From NCBI GenBank assembly GCA_010093685.1, contig MU006221.1, positions 342,881-406,880 on the forward strand: a stretch of DNA of 64,000 bases, given 5' to 3'. The notes beneath the pieces are model-generated. The model saw nothing but the letters and a program-made list of their open reading frames with translations. It searched no databases and was not told the origin of the DNA. This DNA comes from Ophiobolus disseminans (taxonomy: Eukaryota > Ascomycota > Dothideomycetes > Pleosporales > Phaeosphaeriaceae). Within the stretch, counting starts at the first letter, position 1; every line of letters begins with the position of its first letter. Positions 1 to 9,124 of this stretch are shown here, piece after piece. The translations under genes were made by a program, and so were the position numbers.

Positions 1-263
1 AGAATTTAGAACAGCTACTCTGTGCGTAGATGTAGTCGTCCGGCTTAGCTTTTTTCCGACCTCGGGAGAGGCTGCTGATACAAAACGAGCTAGTGCGCTA
101 GCGCCACACCGTGCAGCAAGCGCACCAACGACGCCCCGCAGTCGCATCCCAACTGTCACAATAAAAAGGCTTCATGAATCTCGAATCCTTGTTATGCATA
201 TAACACATTATTACAGCGTTACCTCGTCTTCACTCATACTTTATCACGAATCCACCACCACAC

Positions 264-2666
264 TCATGCAACAAACTCCCTACTCCCCTTACCCCTCTTA
301 CTCCACTGGTGACCGCCCTTGCTATCTCCCGTGCGTTGCTTCTCCTCATACAGCTTTTTACTCAACTGCCTATACAGATAGCGGCCGTTGTTGTGGAAAT
401 TGATGCTATGATCGCTATCCGGGAAGAACGAATGCTGCATCTTCTCGGGCGTGATGCGGTTCACCATCAACAAATCCACAAGCGCGAGCCCGTTCTGGAA
501 ATGCACGTTATCGTCGCCGGTGCCATGCTGAATAACAACGCCACCCGCAATCTTCTTGAAGCCCGTGGCGTCGTGTACGCGCGAGCGGTTGTATCCGGCG
601 GGGTTGAGTGTGGGCGTCTTCATGTAGCGCTCGGTGTAGAGCGAGTCGTAGAAGCGCCAGTCGGATACGGGGGCGGTGATCATGCTGTAGGAGATGATTG
701 GGTCACCGACCTCGACGACTTTGGAGGACAGGTAGCCGCCGTACGACCAGCCCCAGATGCCGATGTGGTCGCTGTCGATCCAGGAGTTTTTGGCGAGCTC
801 CTTAGCGGCCCAGATCTGGTCTTCGGCTTCGAGTTGACCAAGGTTGGAAGCGACGAGGGAACGGAATTTGCGGCCCTTGCGGCCTGTGCCGCGGTTATCG
901 ACTGTCAGGGTGACGTATTCAAGCTCAGGGTCTGAGGCAACGTAGGCTTTCCAGTTGAGAGAGATGAAGTCTTTGTGGACTTCCTTAGCGTTAGGGCCAC
1001 CGTAGGGAATGAGGAGAAGAGGGTACTTCTTGGACGGATCGAAGTTCGGAGGCAGCCGGAGCATAGCGTCGAGCGTGTAGCCGGACGGATGCTCCATGTC
1101 GAGGTAGGTGATGTTGGGAAGGGCGTATTGCTGAAGACGCTCGTAAAGCACGGTGTTGTTAACAATGGTACGAATAGGCTGACTGGAGTTGATGGAATAC
1201 AACTCTTGGTAAGGAACATCTGGTCCAGCATAGCGAAGGACATAGTATGAGCCACCAGACGAGAAGGTACCAGTCCAGAAAGCAGTGACGGAATCATCGA
1301 CAAGCGCCTTCTTCTCTCCGGTCTTCATGCTCACAGAGTAGATATGTGACTCCGCGCTGTGGTGCTCGGTGGATGTGAAATACACGAGACCTCGCTTGTA
1401 ATCGACCTTGGGAATAGTGATAATTTCCCAATCGCCGGAGGTGAGGGCAATCTTCTCGCCACCATCAACCGGGAAGAGATACAAATGCAGCCAGCCGCTC
1501 TCATCGGATACATCGAGATAGTACTCGGTGCTTGAGTTGCTGTAGGTCTCGTTGGAGCTCTGGACAGATCCAATGTACCTGACCTGAAGGTTGTTTTCGA
1601 GCCAGCCATCGGTTCCATCTCGTTCGCGCGTGACCTTGGAAGAACCAGCGTTGACATCTACCGTAATAACCTTCTCCAAGTCCTGGACGCGGTTGTATGC
1701 GCGGTAAATCAGCTTGCTGTGCTCCTCGGTAACCCACGCAACTTCACCAATGACGAGATCGTCCGCACCAAACGCATCAATGGGAATGTTGGTGACGTTT
1801 CCAGACGCGACATCCAGAATGTTCAGGCCCACGGAAGGGTTCTTGGTGCCCACTTTGGGGTAGCGAAGCTCCAGTTCCCGAGGATAGACCGGCACGAAGT
1901 CCGCACCATCTTCAATGAAGTAGGGGATGCGGAAGGTGCCAACGCCGGTCTCGTTGAAGGTGAGGAAAGCGATCTTGGCGCCATCCGGCGAGTACCATAA
2001 GGTGTAGCGATCACCAAAGATCTCCTCCTCGTACACCCAGTCAGGAACAGCATCTGATGTATGTTAGCTTATGGACCACAAAATCACTTGGTGAGACTCA
2101 CTGAACCAATCAGGGCTACCGTTGTCGGTGATTTGCGCAATGGTGCCATTGTTCCACAGGTACAGGTTGTTGCCCTTCACGAAAGTGAGCTGGCCGGATC
2201 CGGTAGGGCTCCACTCGGCATACTGAATATCCCCAGCCAGGGTAGGGTCCAGTGGCGTAGTCTGTCCGCTTGCGACTTCCTGGATGAGGTAATCGGCATA
2301 GTAGCTGTGGCGGTACTGCTTGGTGTAGTTGACAGCCCAGAGCACGTGGGTTGCATCTGGGGAGATGAAGAAGTCCCAGTAGTCCTTGGGTACCTTGTCG
2401 GCTGAGAGGAACGTGCTTGACTGGCCGGTTGCGACGTTCTCAAACAGAAAGTCGCCAGAAGCGCCGGTATAGATGTAGTCGCCATCCTCGCCGGTACCAA
2501 CCCAGCTGAAAGATCGGGTTTGCGGCGTCAATTGGCCAGGAGCATCGGTCGTGATGTTGTACGTCAGGCGCTTGGTACCATTTCCGAGCGGCTGGTGGGG
2601 AAAGCGGGGGGGCGTAATGGCATTGATCAATGGCAGCGCCACCGCGAAGAAAGCAGATGTGCGCAT
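264..2666 (-). CDS. dpp4: Secreted dipeptidyl peptidase IV (prolyl oligopeptidase family S9B)
   Basis: Two exons (2666-2102 and 2053-264) joined across a 48-nt intron at 2054-2101 (donor GTGAGT, acceptor ATCAG, GCTAAC branch) give about 784 residues, normal for fungal DPP IV. A signal peptide is visible at residues 1-16, so the enzyme should be secreted. The N-terminal beta-propeller region includes PDWVYEEEIFGDRYTLWYS across the splice. The C-terminal hydrolase domain carries GWSYGGY (Ser about 625), HGTGDDNVHF (Asp about 702) and DSDHS (His about 737), the complete catalytic triad of the family. The family releases X-Pro/X-Ala dipeptides from peptides and is used by fungi for extracellular protein use. 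Several N-glycosylation sequons are present. A TATATA lies near 2857 upstream of the start. Family assignment is firm; the physiological role is inferred. Confidence 0.95.
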
Positions 2667-3700
2667 TGTGAGAAACTGACTAAGTTTCGGGCCCTAGTAG
2701 CTGTTGGGTTGCGTGTTTGCGGTGTTGATAGCCTGGATGAGGAGGCCGTTGCGAATTGCTTGCCCCACTTGATAGCCAAAGACAACAGCACGCCGTGCGA
2801 CCAGAGACGAGACGAAAGCGCACGACCGCTCACAATCCCGGCGATGTACCACTCTATATACTACCCGGCGTATGGCATCATAAGCCGGTACGAGTCTAAT
2901 TGAGACTGCGCATGGGAGCTGCCCCATCTAGCAGGTGTCAAGACATGTTGCGTCGTTGCCAAGCACGACCAAGCAACCGCCTACCCGGTTAAACAAGGCC
3001 CGCGACTGGACGCCACCATCCTTCGCCCAGATTGCGGAGGGGCTCCCACATCAGTTGGGAAGGTGCAAGTGGCGATGCATGCTATTGCGCGAGATGGGAT
3101 GAGTCTTGGACCTGATTGTGGTGATGGACGAGGATGTCATGGATAAGGTTTGGCTGCTTTCTGCAAGGTACGGGACGATGTTTGGGTGGCGCTAGCCATT
3201 TAGCGTGTCCTTATCAGCGGCGCATGTCTTCCTTGCACATGCACTTCATCCTCTTCATTAATTTCTCATCTTTGGACGCGTTGGTCTCGTTTTGTTATTT
3301 GATATGAAGAATCTCTCATTCTGCGGCCTTCCTCAAGGCGCCTCGAAATTTGACGTTATGTGACGGTGCGACGCGTTGCATGCCTAGATACCACCAGGTG
3401 TTGCCTTACGAACACCTGTCTATCCCCAGAACTCTTTCGTACGTCTAGCAGCAGCGTGTCAATATTGTTATAATGTTATACAGCCCTCCAGGTCCTTGAT
3501 CTGATGGCATGTTGAAATAGTTGCAAGGTTACACAGGCTCCAGCCATCTTTTTTCTCACGACATGCAAATAAAGACAATATGTTTTTGCAGGGAGGTTTT
3601 TTCTTCCCCATATCTTCTCCAAGAAGAGCTTTCTATCTCAGCGTTCCATACCTATTGTGATCCAGTATCTTTCTCTCGTTCGCCAGCTCCAGCTATCCTT
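2667..3700. other. Intergenic region
   Basis: About 1 kb between the DPP IV start and the 3' end of the next minus-strand gene. It holds the presumed DPP IV promoter (TATATA near 2857). I see no convincing coding sequence, repeat or RNA gene in the rest. Confidence 0.5.
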
Positions 3701-5509
3701 CTACTCCTTCTTCTTCTCTGTGCCAGGCATCTTGCAGTCCTTGTTCTGGTACTGGAGCGCGTTGCCTCCCCACTGCTGTTGCGGCTGCTGCGACTGCGCA
3801 GCCGGTGGAGGAGCAGGCCGAGCACCGCGCGCACCAAATCGCGACATATCTGGGCGGCGGGTCTCATGACGGCGGTTCTCACCACGGCGGTTGTTAGACC
3901 AAGATCCAGCGGCATTTCGGGGGCCGTTGCCGCGATTGTTGCTTCCTGTAGGTTGCGTATTCATATAGCTCCGATACAAGCCCACTGGGGCGGTGGCCGG
4001 GGTGCGAGACGAGTCTTGGACTGTCAATGTGTTTGTCGGGGTCTCCGTCGGTGCAGGGCTTCGAGTGTTGGGTTTTTTTGTTGTGGCCGGAGTGTGGGGA
4101 GCTCCGACGGTCGTGGTGGACTTGGAGGAGTTGCGTCCTGATGTGTTTGTTGGGCTCCCTGTCAGTGCAGGGCTTCGAGGGTCGGATTTGTTGGTTGTGG
4201 TCGGAGTGTGTGGAGCGCCGGTGGTGGTGTTGGTGTTGTGTATAGAGAACCCAAGTCCAGTCGTCGCATGAGTGGGCGTCGCTGTGTCCTCGTCCTCTGG
4301 AACATCTTCTGCTGGCCAGGCGATGCTATCCGGATTGTTGGCTGAGTAATCCCAGCGCTGCTGTATTTTTCGGGCCTTGCACCAAAGCCGGTGATTCACG
4401 TGGAAGTATATATTCCCCATGACGTCGCCGCAGCCCTTCATTCCACAGATGGTGATTTGGTCCTTGCAGGCGGCGCAGTGCGTGTCAAAGGCCTTGCGAT
4501 CAGGCTGGATCGAGAGCCAGTCGGCACAGTGAGGACACATCTCCAGGTCCGTTGTGTCCACAGGCTCGAGCTGCGCTGCACGCTCTTGTCGTCCACCAGG
4601 CGTTGCGGCAATTGGTAGAGGGAGCTTTGGCACAATCTGTTGCGGTATAGGACCCTTGCGCTTGGCACACTTATTGTTTTTATGGTCTCCAAAGGTGGCC
4701 GTGGAAATATCCAAACTACAGTCCTCGCACTTGGTGTGATAGTCTTGGTTATGCGACGTCCAGAGAAGCTTCTGTCGCCCGGTCGTTGGATTATCGCGAT
4801 CGACAACGAGGACATGCTCCTTGCAGACGTAACAGCGCAGCTTAAGTTTCTTCTCAGAAGGGACGGCGCTGGTTTGCTCTTTCTTGCCTTCCCTCCTGCT
4901 CTTTTCGATGGCCTTGCATGTACTCATGCTGCACCGCTCCGTGTGGAAGTCGAGATCGTGCTTAAATACCATCACACCACATGCGGCATGAACATGTTGC
5001 TCGCGCTCGTGTTTGTTCCAGTCTTCCTTGCCATCAACTATGTCGATCTGGGCACGTAGTTCACAGATACCGCAACGTTTCTCGACGACGCGATCTTGGG
5101 CGGCCGCATTCTCGATCTGCTCCTTCAGCCAAGCCACCTTCTGCGTGCAGCCTGGAATCGTGAAGGATGGTACAGCTGTACTGTCAGTTTTGGATGTCGA
5201 TGTTGCCTTCTGATTTGCACGAGCGTGGACGCTGTCTTTCATCCCGCCCTTGAGAACAAGGAGCATGATGGGTGTCCCTGTTGGCTGCTCGCCATCTGCA
5301 GGTGCAGTCTCACTGATCTGGTCTGCGACAGGAATGATGGGCGCTGCCTCGGTGCGCTGCTCGTCAGCCGTGGCGGGTACAGACTGTTGCATCTCGTCTG
5401 CAACGGAAGGGATAAGTGAGGCGATGTTTCCACCCTCTTGAGAGTCGACGTTGACATCCATCTCGACTTCAGGAGCAGGGGCGGGAGGATACGGTTGCGG
5501 AACGAACAC
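3701..5509 (-). CDS. Cys/His-finger protein, C-terminal block of a larger broken gene
   Basis: Open frame of 602 codons with no family that I recognise. The first 150 residues are Pro/Ala/Glu-rich. Then come several Cys/His clusters that look like degenerate zinc fingers: CGIC followed by HEREQH, RCYVC followed by H and C ligands, CPHC with H and C, and CGMKGC with HVNH. The last third is Ser/Thr/Pro-rich low complexity, ending in an Arg/Gly/Gln-rich tail. The frame is open upstream of the first Met to about 5575 and overlaps the end of the next block (5545-6447) in another frame. It therefore probably continues that gene through an unresolved intron or a frameshift. A candidate acceptor (GCCGTTCAG) lies near 5555. 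The adjacent decayed gene at 9125-11891 has a matching CKQC finger in the same relative place. Confidence 0.6.
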   Translation of the reverse strand: MFVPQPYPPAPAPEVEMDVNVDSQEGGNIASLIPSVADEMQQSVPATADEQRTEAAPIIPVADQISETAPADGEQPTGTPIMLLVLKGGMKDSVHARANQKATSTSKTDSTAVPSFTIPGCTQKVAWLKEQIENAAAQDRVVEKRCGICELRAQIDIVDGKEDWNKHEREQHVHAACGVMVFKHDLDFHTERCSMSTCKAIEKSRREGKKEQTSAVPSEKKLKLRCYVCKEHVLVVDRDNPTTGRQKLLWTSHNQDYHTKCEDCSLDISTATFGDHKNNKCAKRKGPIPQQIVPKLPLPIAATPGGRQERAAQLEPVDTTDLEMCPHCADWLSIQPDRKAFDTHCAACKDQITICGMKGCGDVMGNIYFHVNHRLWCKARKIQQRWDYSANNPDSIAWPAEDVPEDEDTATPTHATTGLGFSIHNTNTTTGAPHTPTTTNKSDPRSPALTGSPTNTSGRNSSKSTTTVGAPHTPATTKKPNTRSPAPTETPTNTLTVQDSSRTPATAPVGLYRSYMNTQPTGSNNRGNGPRNAAGSWSNNRRGENRRHETRRPDMSRFGARGARPAPPPAAQSQQPQQQWGGNALQYQNKDCKMPGTEKKKE

Positions 5510-5544
5510 TGGCGCTGTCGCATTGAAGCCAGGTCGCGGTGGAG

Positions 5545-6447
5545 TTCGTAGGCTGAACGGCAGAGTAGTAGGTCATCAGATCCTCATCGAGGAACTCGTT
5601 GCCAGCTTGTTCGAACTCATCGTCATCGAACTCCTTCAGCTCGGGGTCCTCCACTTCGGTTGGCGGCTCAGCTGGCATGATGTAGCCTTGGGCCGGTACC
5701 TCATCTGCTTCTACAGCATCAACGATGGTATCATGCTTCTGAATCTCTTTGACCAATACTTCATCGGCCAGGTCCTCGCTGCTATTCTCATTCGGTTGAT
5801 CCTTGTCCGCCACAAGTGCTGCCAGCTCGGCTTGAGCGACCTGCCGGCGTTCTTTGGTCTCAGCCACAAGGGCCTCCTCTGCTTCGCGCTGGACCTCCGC
5901 GTTGTCGAACTCCTCGTTGAGACTAGCGTAATCGGCCTCGGGGTCCTTTACAGCGTCCCTACAGTCGGCAAGTTGTTTCTGGGTGGTCGTGAGGTCGCCT
6001 TCCAACTCATCGACCTTCGCCCGAAGAGCGGTCGACGCTTGTTCAGCCGCGTCCTTCTGAGTCTGGGTAGCCGTGACGCGCGACTTGAGGCTCATCCTCT
6101 CGACAATGGTCTGATCGTGCTCCTTTGCAAGTCGTAGGAAGCTGGCATTGACATAGTTGAAAGGTGCCATGATGGTCTCCAGATCCTCGCCGTGGAAGTC
6201 CTCCTTCTTCCACCATACCTCCAAGATGGCAGCGCCGTTCAACGTTGCGCCATGTTTCTCGATTCTGAAGCCCTCGAGAGCTGACATGACAGCAGAGACA
6301 GACTGATCCTTGGCGTTCAGAGTGTCCTGGAGGTTGTCGACAACGGTCTGAAGGCCAGCGATAGTCTTAGTAGCCTCCGCGGAGGTTGCGCCCTGTGTAA
6401 CCGGTGCATCTTGCTGAATGGTTATGATATCAGAGATAGCTAACGGA
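5545..6447 (-). CDS. Coiled-coil middle block of the 3.7-8.2 kb gene
   Basis: Continuous open frame directly after an in-frame TAG at 6450-6452. It is in the same frame as the upstream coiled-coil block, so one nonsense codon separates them. The internal Met at 6287 (MSALEGFR) may be only a secondary start. The sequence is largely heptad-like coiled coil (residues such as LKSRVTATQTQKDAAEQ) followed by an acidic stretch rich in Glu/Asp (DPELKEFDDDEFEQ). No enzymatic motif is seen. In the reading I favour, this is the centre of one protein of roughly 1,500 residues running 8245 to 3701. An intron hiding the TAG cannot be excluded, but I see no convincing donor/acceptor pair. Confidence 0.5.
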
Positions 6448-6449
6448 TC

Positions 6450-8245
6450 CTAGGCTGGCAGATTTGGCGTCGTGGCCTGCGAAGTGATTGATGATAGCAC
6501 TGGCTGTGGCACCTCGGGTTCTGTTGTCTGGGTCGCAAAGTCGCTGACTGACAGCTGCGCGACCGCAGGAGCCACGGGCTCGGACACCTGAGAGCTGATC
6601 GCAGAGTAGCTCCGACCATCCTCAGGTGTCTTCGGTGCGACAGGTGCGTTATTGTGGGCGACAATGGTGGAGAAGGTCAATTCGGCCGCTGCCGAAACAA
6701 GGGGTGTAGTCTCCTGGCCGGCAGCCAAGGTCTCAGACTGTCGTTGCAGAACCACCCACACCTTCTCGACAACAGCCTCGATGTCGTCCTCCTTGAGGTT
6801 GGTCATGCTCTGGCCGAGAGGTTCTAGTTGGTTCTTGACGCCTGCCAGCTGTTGCGTGTACTCAGCAAGCGAGAAACTAGTGAGACTGCCAGGAGCTCCA
6901 GTAGTCTCATCGCTTAGTGTGAAGGCTGGCTGGCTGGCAACATCGACCTGCTCCTTGATCTGCAGAATAGCGTCCATGAGGTTTGCCACCTTCGTTTCGA
7001 GATCTCCCGAGGAATCGGTGTGCCTGGAGATCGTCGAATTTGCAACAGTGAGATCGCGATTCTTGCTCTTGAAGGTGACGAGCTCCTGGTTGATGGCATC
7101 CAAGCTATCGCTTACGCCAGCTAGCTGATCCAGCTTGCGATCAAGCTCAGCGAGCTTAGCGGTCGTCAAGGTATCAACATCCGGCGTGTCGTTCTTGCTC
7201 TTAAGAGCGACGAGCTCTTGGTTGGTGGTAGCCACGCTCTGCTCGAGCCTACCGATGGCACCAAGGGTAGCGGACTCGTTTGCATTCTTGGTAATCAGTT
7301 CATCGCTTTTGCTCTTCGGAAGCTCCCGGTCCATGTTGTCTATCTTAGTCACTATGGCTCCGAGCTTGCTGTCGAGCTCGGCGAGCTTGGAAACGGTCAC
7401 GGTATCAACATCCGGCGTGTCATTCTTGCTCTTGAGAGAGACGAGCTCCTGGTTGGCGGTGGCCACGTTCTTCTTGAGCCTATCGATAGCTTGAAGTATC
7501 GCAGACTCGTTCGAGTTGTTGGTGACCATGGCATCGAGCTTGCTGTCGAGCTCGGCCAGCTTGGAAGCAGTGAGTGTATCAGACGTCGGCGCGACGTCGT
7601 TGCTCTTGTTCTCAATGCCCTCGACCTTTTGGCGAACGGCGAGTATATCTTCTGAGAGTTTGGCCACGGCATTGAGGATCGTGGAGGTATTCGCGTCGTC
7701 GACAGGTGGCTTGTTGTCGATGGTGGTGAGGGCGTCGACCTTCTGGCTGGTCTCTTCGGCCACTCGAATGGCATCTTCGATCTTGGTATTCTGGTCCTTG
7801 ACCTTTCCATTGATCAGTTCGATGTCTTTATTGGTGGTAGTGCTGACATCTAGGAGATTCTCCATGACAGGCTTGAGTGTATCAGTAATGGCATGCGCCA
7901 GCCCGGTGGTAGTCGCATCCGTAAAGTCCTGCTTGCTGTCCTTGGCCGCGCCATTGACACCCTCCAGCCGACCGTCAAGCTTGCTCTCAAGCTCGCCGAT
8001 CTTCTTGGGTATATGTTCAAGAGGGGCAAGACGCTGTTCGATGCGCTTGGAGATGAATTTGTCCTCGGCGCCGCGGCGCCGCGGCGCGCATGGATGAGGT
8101 AAAAGTAGACGATGAGGAGGACGGTAATGAGGAGAAGGAGCTGATTGATGGACGTGCGGTCGGGAAGGCTGAGGATGAGTTGGCAGAAGAGGCCCGGAAA
8201 AGCGGAGAGAGGGATACGCGCGACTTGCTCGCTGGCGCGCTCCAT
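6450..8245 (-). CDS. N-terminal membrane-anchored coiled-coil block, frameshifted
   Basis: The most protein-like N-terminus starts at 8245 (MERASEQV). It has one hydrophobic segment (LLLLITVLLIVYFYLI, about residues 36-51), consistent with a membrane anchor. Shortly after, in a GC-rich run at about 8065-8090, the coding signal moves to another frame that continues as coiled coil (ISKRIEQRLAPLEHIPKKI onward) for about 540 residues. That second frame stays open upstream to 8387, but there its translation is His/Pro-rich and not protein-like, so I do not take 8387 as the start. The coiled coil contains about 75-residue tandem repeats (KLAELDSKL, NQELVSLKSKNDTPDVD). The block ends at TAG 6450-6452, with the same frame open beyond. 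It is either a decaying gene or a sequence error in the GC-rich run. Confidence 0.55.
7130..7600 (-). repeat. Tandem repeat inside the coiled-coil gene
   Basis: At least two full units and a partial one encode the same pattern: NQELV(S/A)LKSKNDTPDVD, then KLAELDSKL, then an NESA segment leading into the next helix. Both DNA and protein are conserved between units; for example the antisense motif CATCCGGCGTGTC recurs near 7180 and 7415. This points to recent internal duplication of about 225-255 bp units. Confidence 0.7.
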
Positions 8246-8612
8246 GCCAAGTGTGGTTGTGGATGTGACGGTTGAGGTAGTCAGGGGAAGTTGGGTCTGG
8301 ATCTGGCGATTCTCGCGATAAGGAGAGATTTTTGGCGGTGCCGCTGGGCTTACGCCTTGTACAAGAGATTGTAGTCGCGGTGAGCAAACGTGTCTCGAGG
8401 TTCGGGGGCGGAGAGCGCCCGGAAGTCGTAAGCTGTCGGGGGTATTTGGCGCTGTCGCTGTTGGCGGGAAACTCTTGGTTGAGACCGAGAGTCGAGAGGT
8501 GCGAGGGTGTTGTGCAAAGAGAGAGGGAGCAAGCGCGAGGAATGACTTATGCTCTGTGGGTCACGGGGGTCCGGGTAGCGCGTTACTTATCGCCTTTTCT
8601 GTGGTGAAAATA

Positions 8613-8823
8613 TGTTGCGGTGTGAGAATGCAATAAATTGAAGTGTATTGTTCTGTTGTTCTGTTGTGCTGCTTGCGCGGACCTCTCAGAAAGCTGGCAG
8701 CAGGGTCTGTTTACATGACGTATCTACGATACTGTTGAGGTAAGAGGTGCTTAATAAGTGAGGAAGCAGCGCCAGACCACCGCACGCAGCACACGTGACA
8801 TACGTTCCTCATAAACCGTCACA
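8613..8823 (-). mobile_element. Solo LTR of the Copia family found at 29266-34722
   Basis: A 211-bp sequence starting TGTTGCGGTG and ending CCGTCACA. It matches the full-length Copia LTRs at 29266 and 34512 along its whole length, with scattered substitutions. Flanks AAATA and ATATA differ at one position of five, fitting an ageing target duplication. No internal Copia sequence adjoins it, so it is a recombined solo LTR. It sits about 370 bp upstream of the start at 8245. Confidence 0.85.
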
Positions 8824-9124
8824 ATATATCTGAGTCTGGCTCTGCGGCGACTGCAAGGAGGCGCACCGCTCAATTCACCCCTATACAAAGTGTAGTGCTT
8901 TCAATGGGTCTGGTTCCAATGGTGACCCTCAAAGATATCATATCTCAGTATTTAAAAACAAAAGACGAGCTAGCCAAATTACGCCACGAACCGGAGGTAT
9001 GAAAGCATCGATCTGGTCAAACATGTGCCTAAAAGTGAATATCCTTTGTACCGATCTGCTCATGCATAGTGTACGCAAACTCAAACAAACTACAATGCCG
9101 CAAACACAGTTCTACCCCTATTAC

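Noticed and set aside
309..935. 208-codon plus-strand frame opposite the DPP IV gene
   Set aside because: It is the antisense shadow of a firmly identified gene and has no recognisable motif.
8246..8387. Extension of the 6450-8245 coiled-coil frame to a Met at 8387
   Set aside because: The added sequence is His/Pro-rich, while the other frame encodes a clean hydrophobic segment from 8245.
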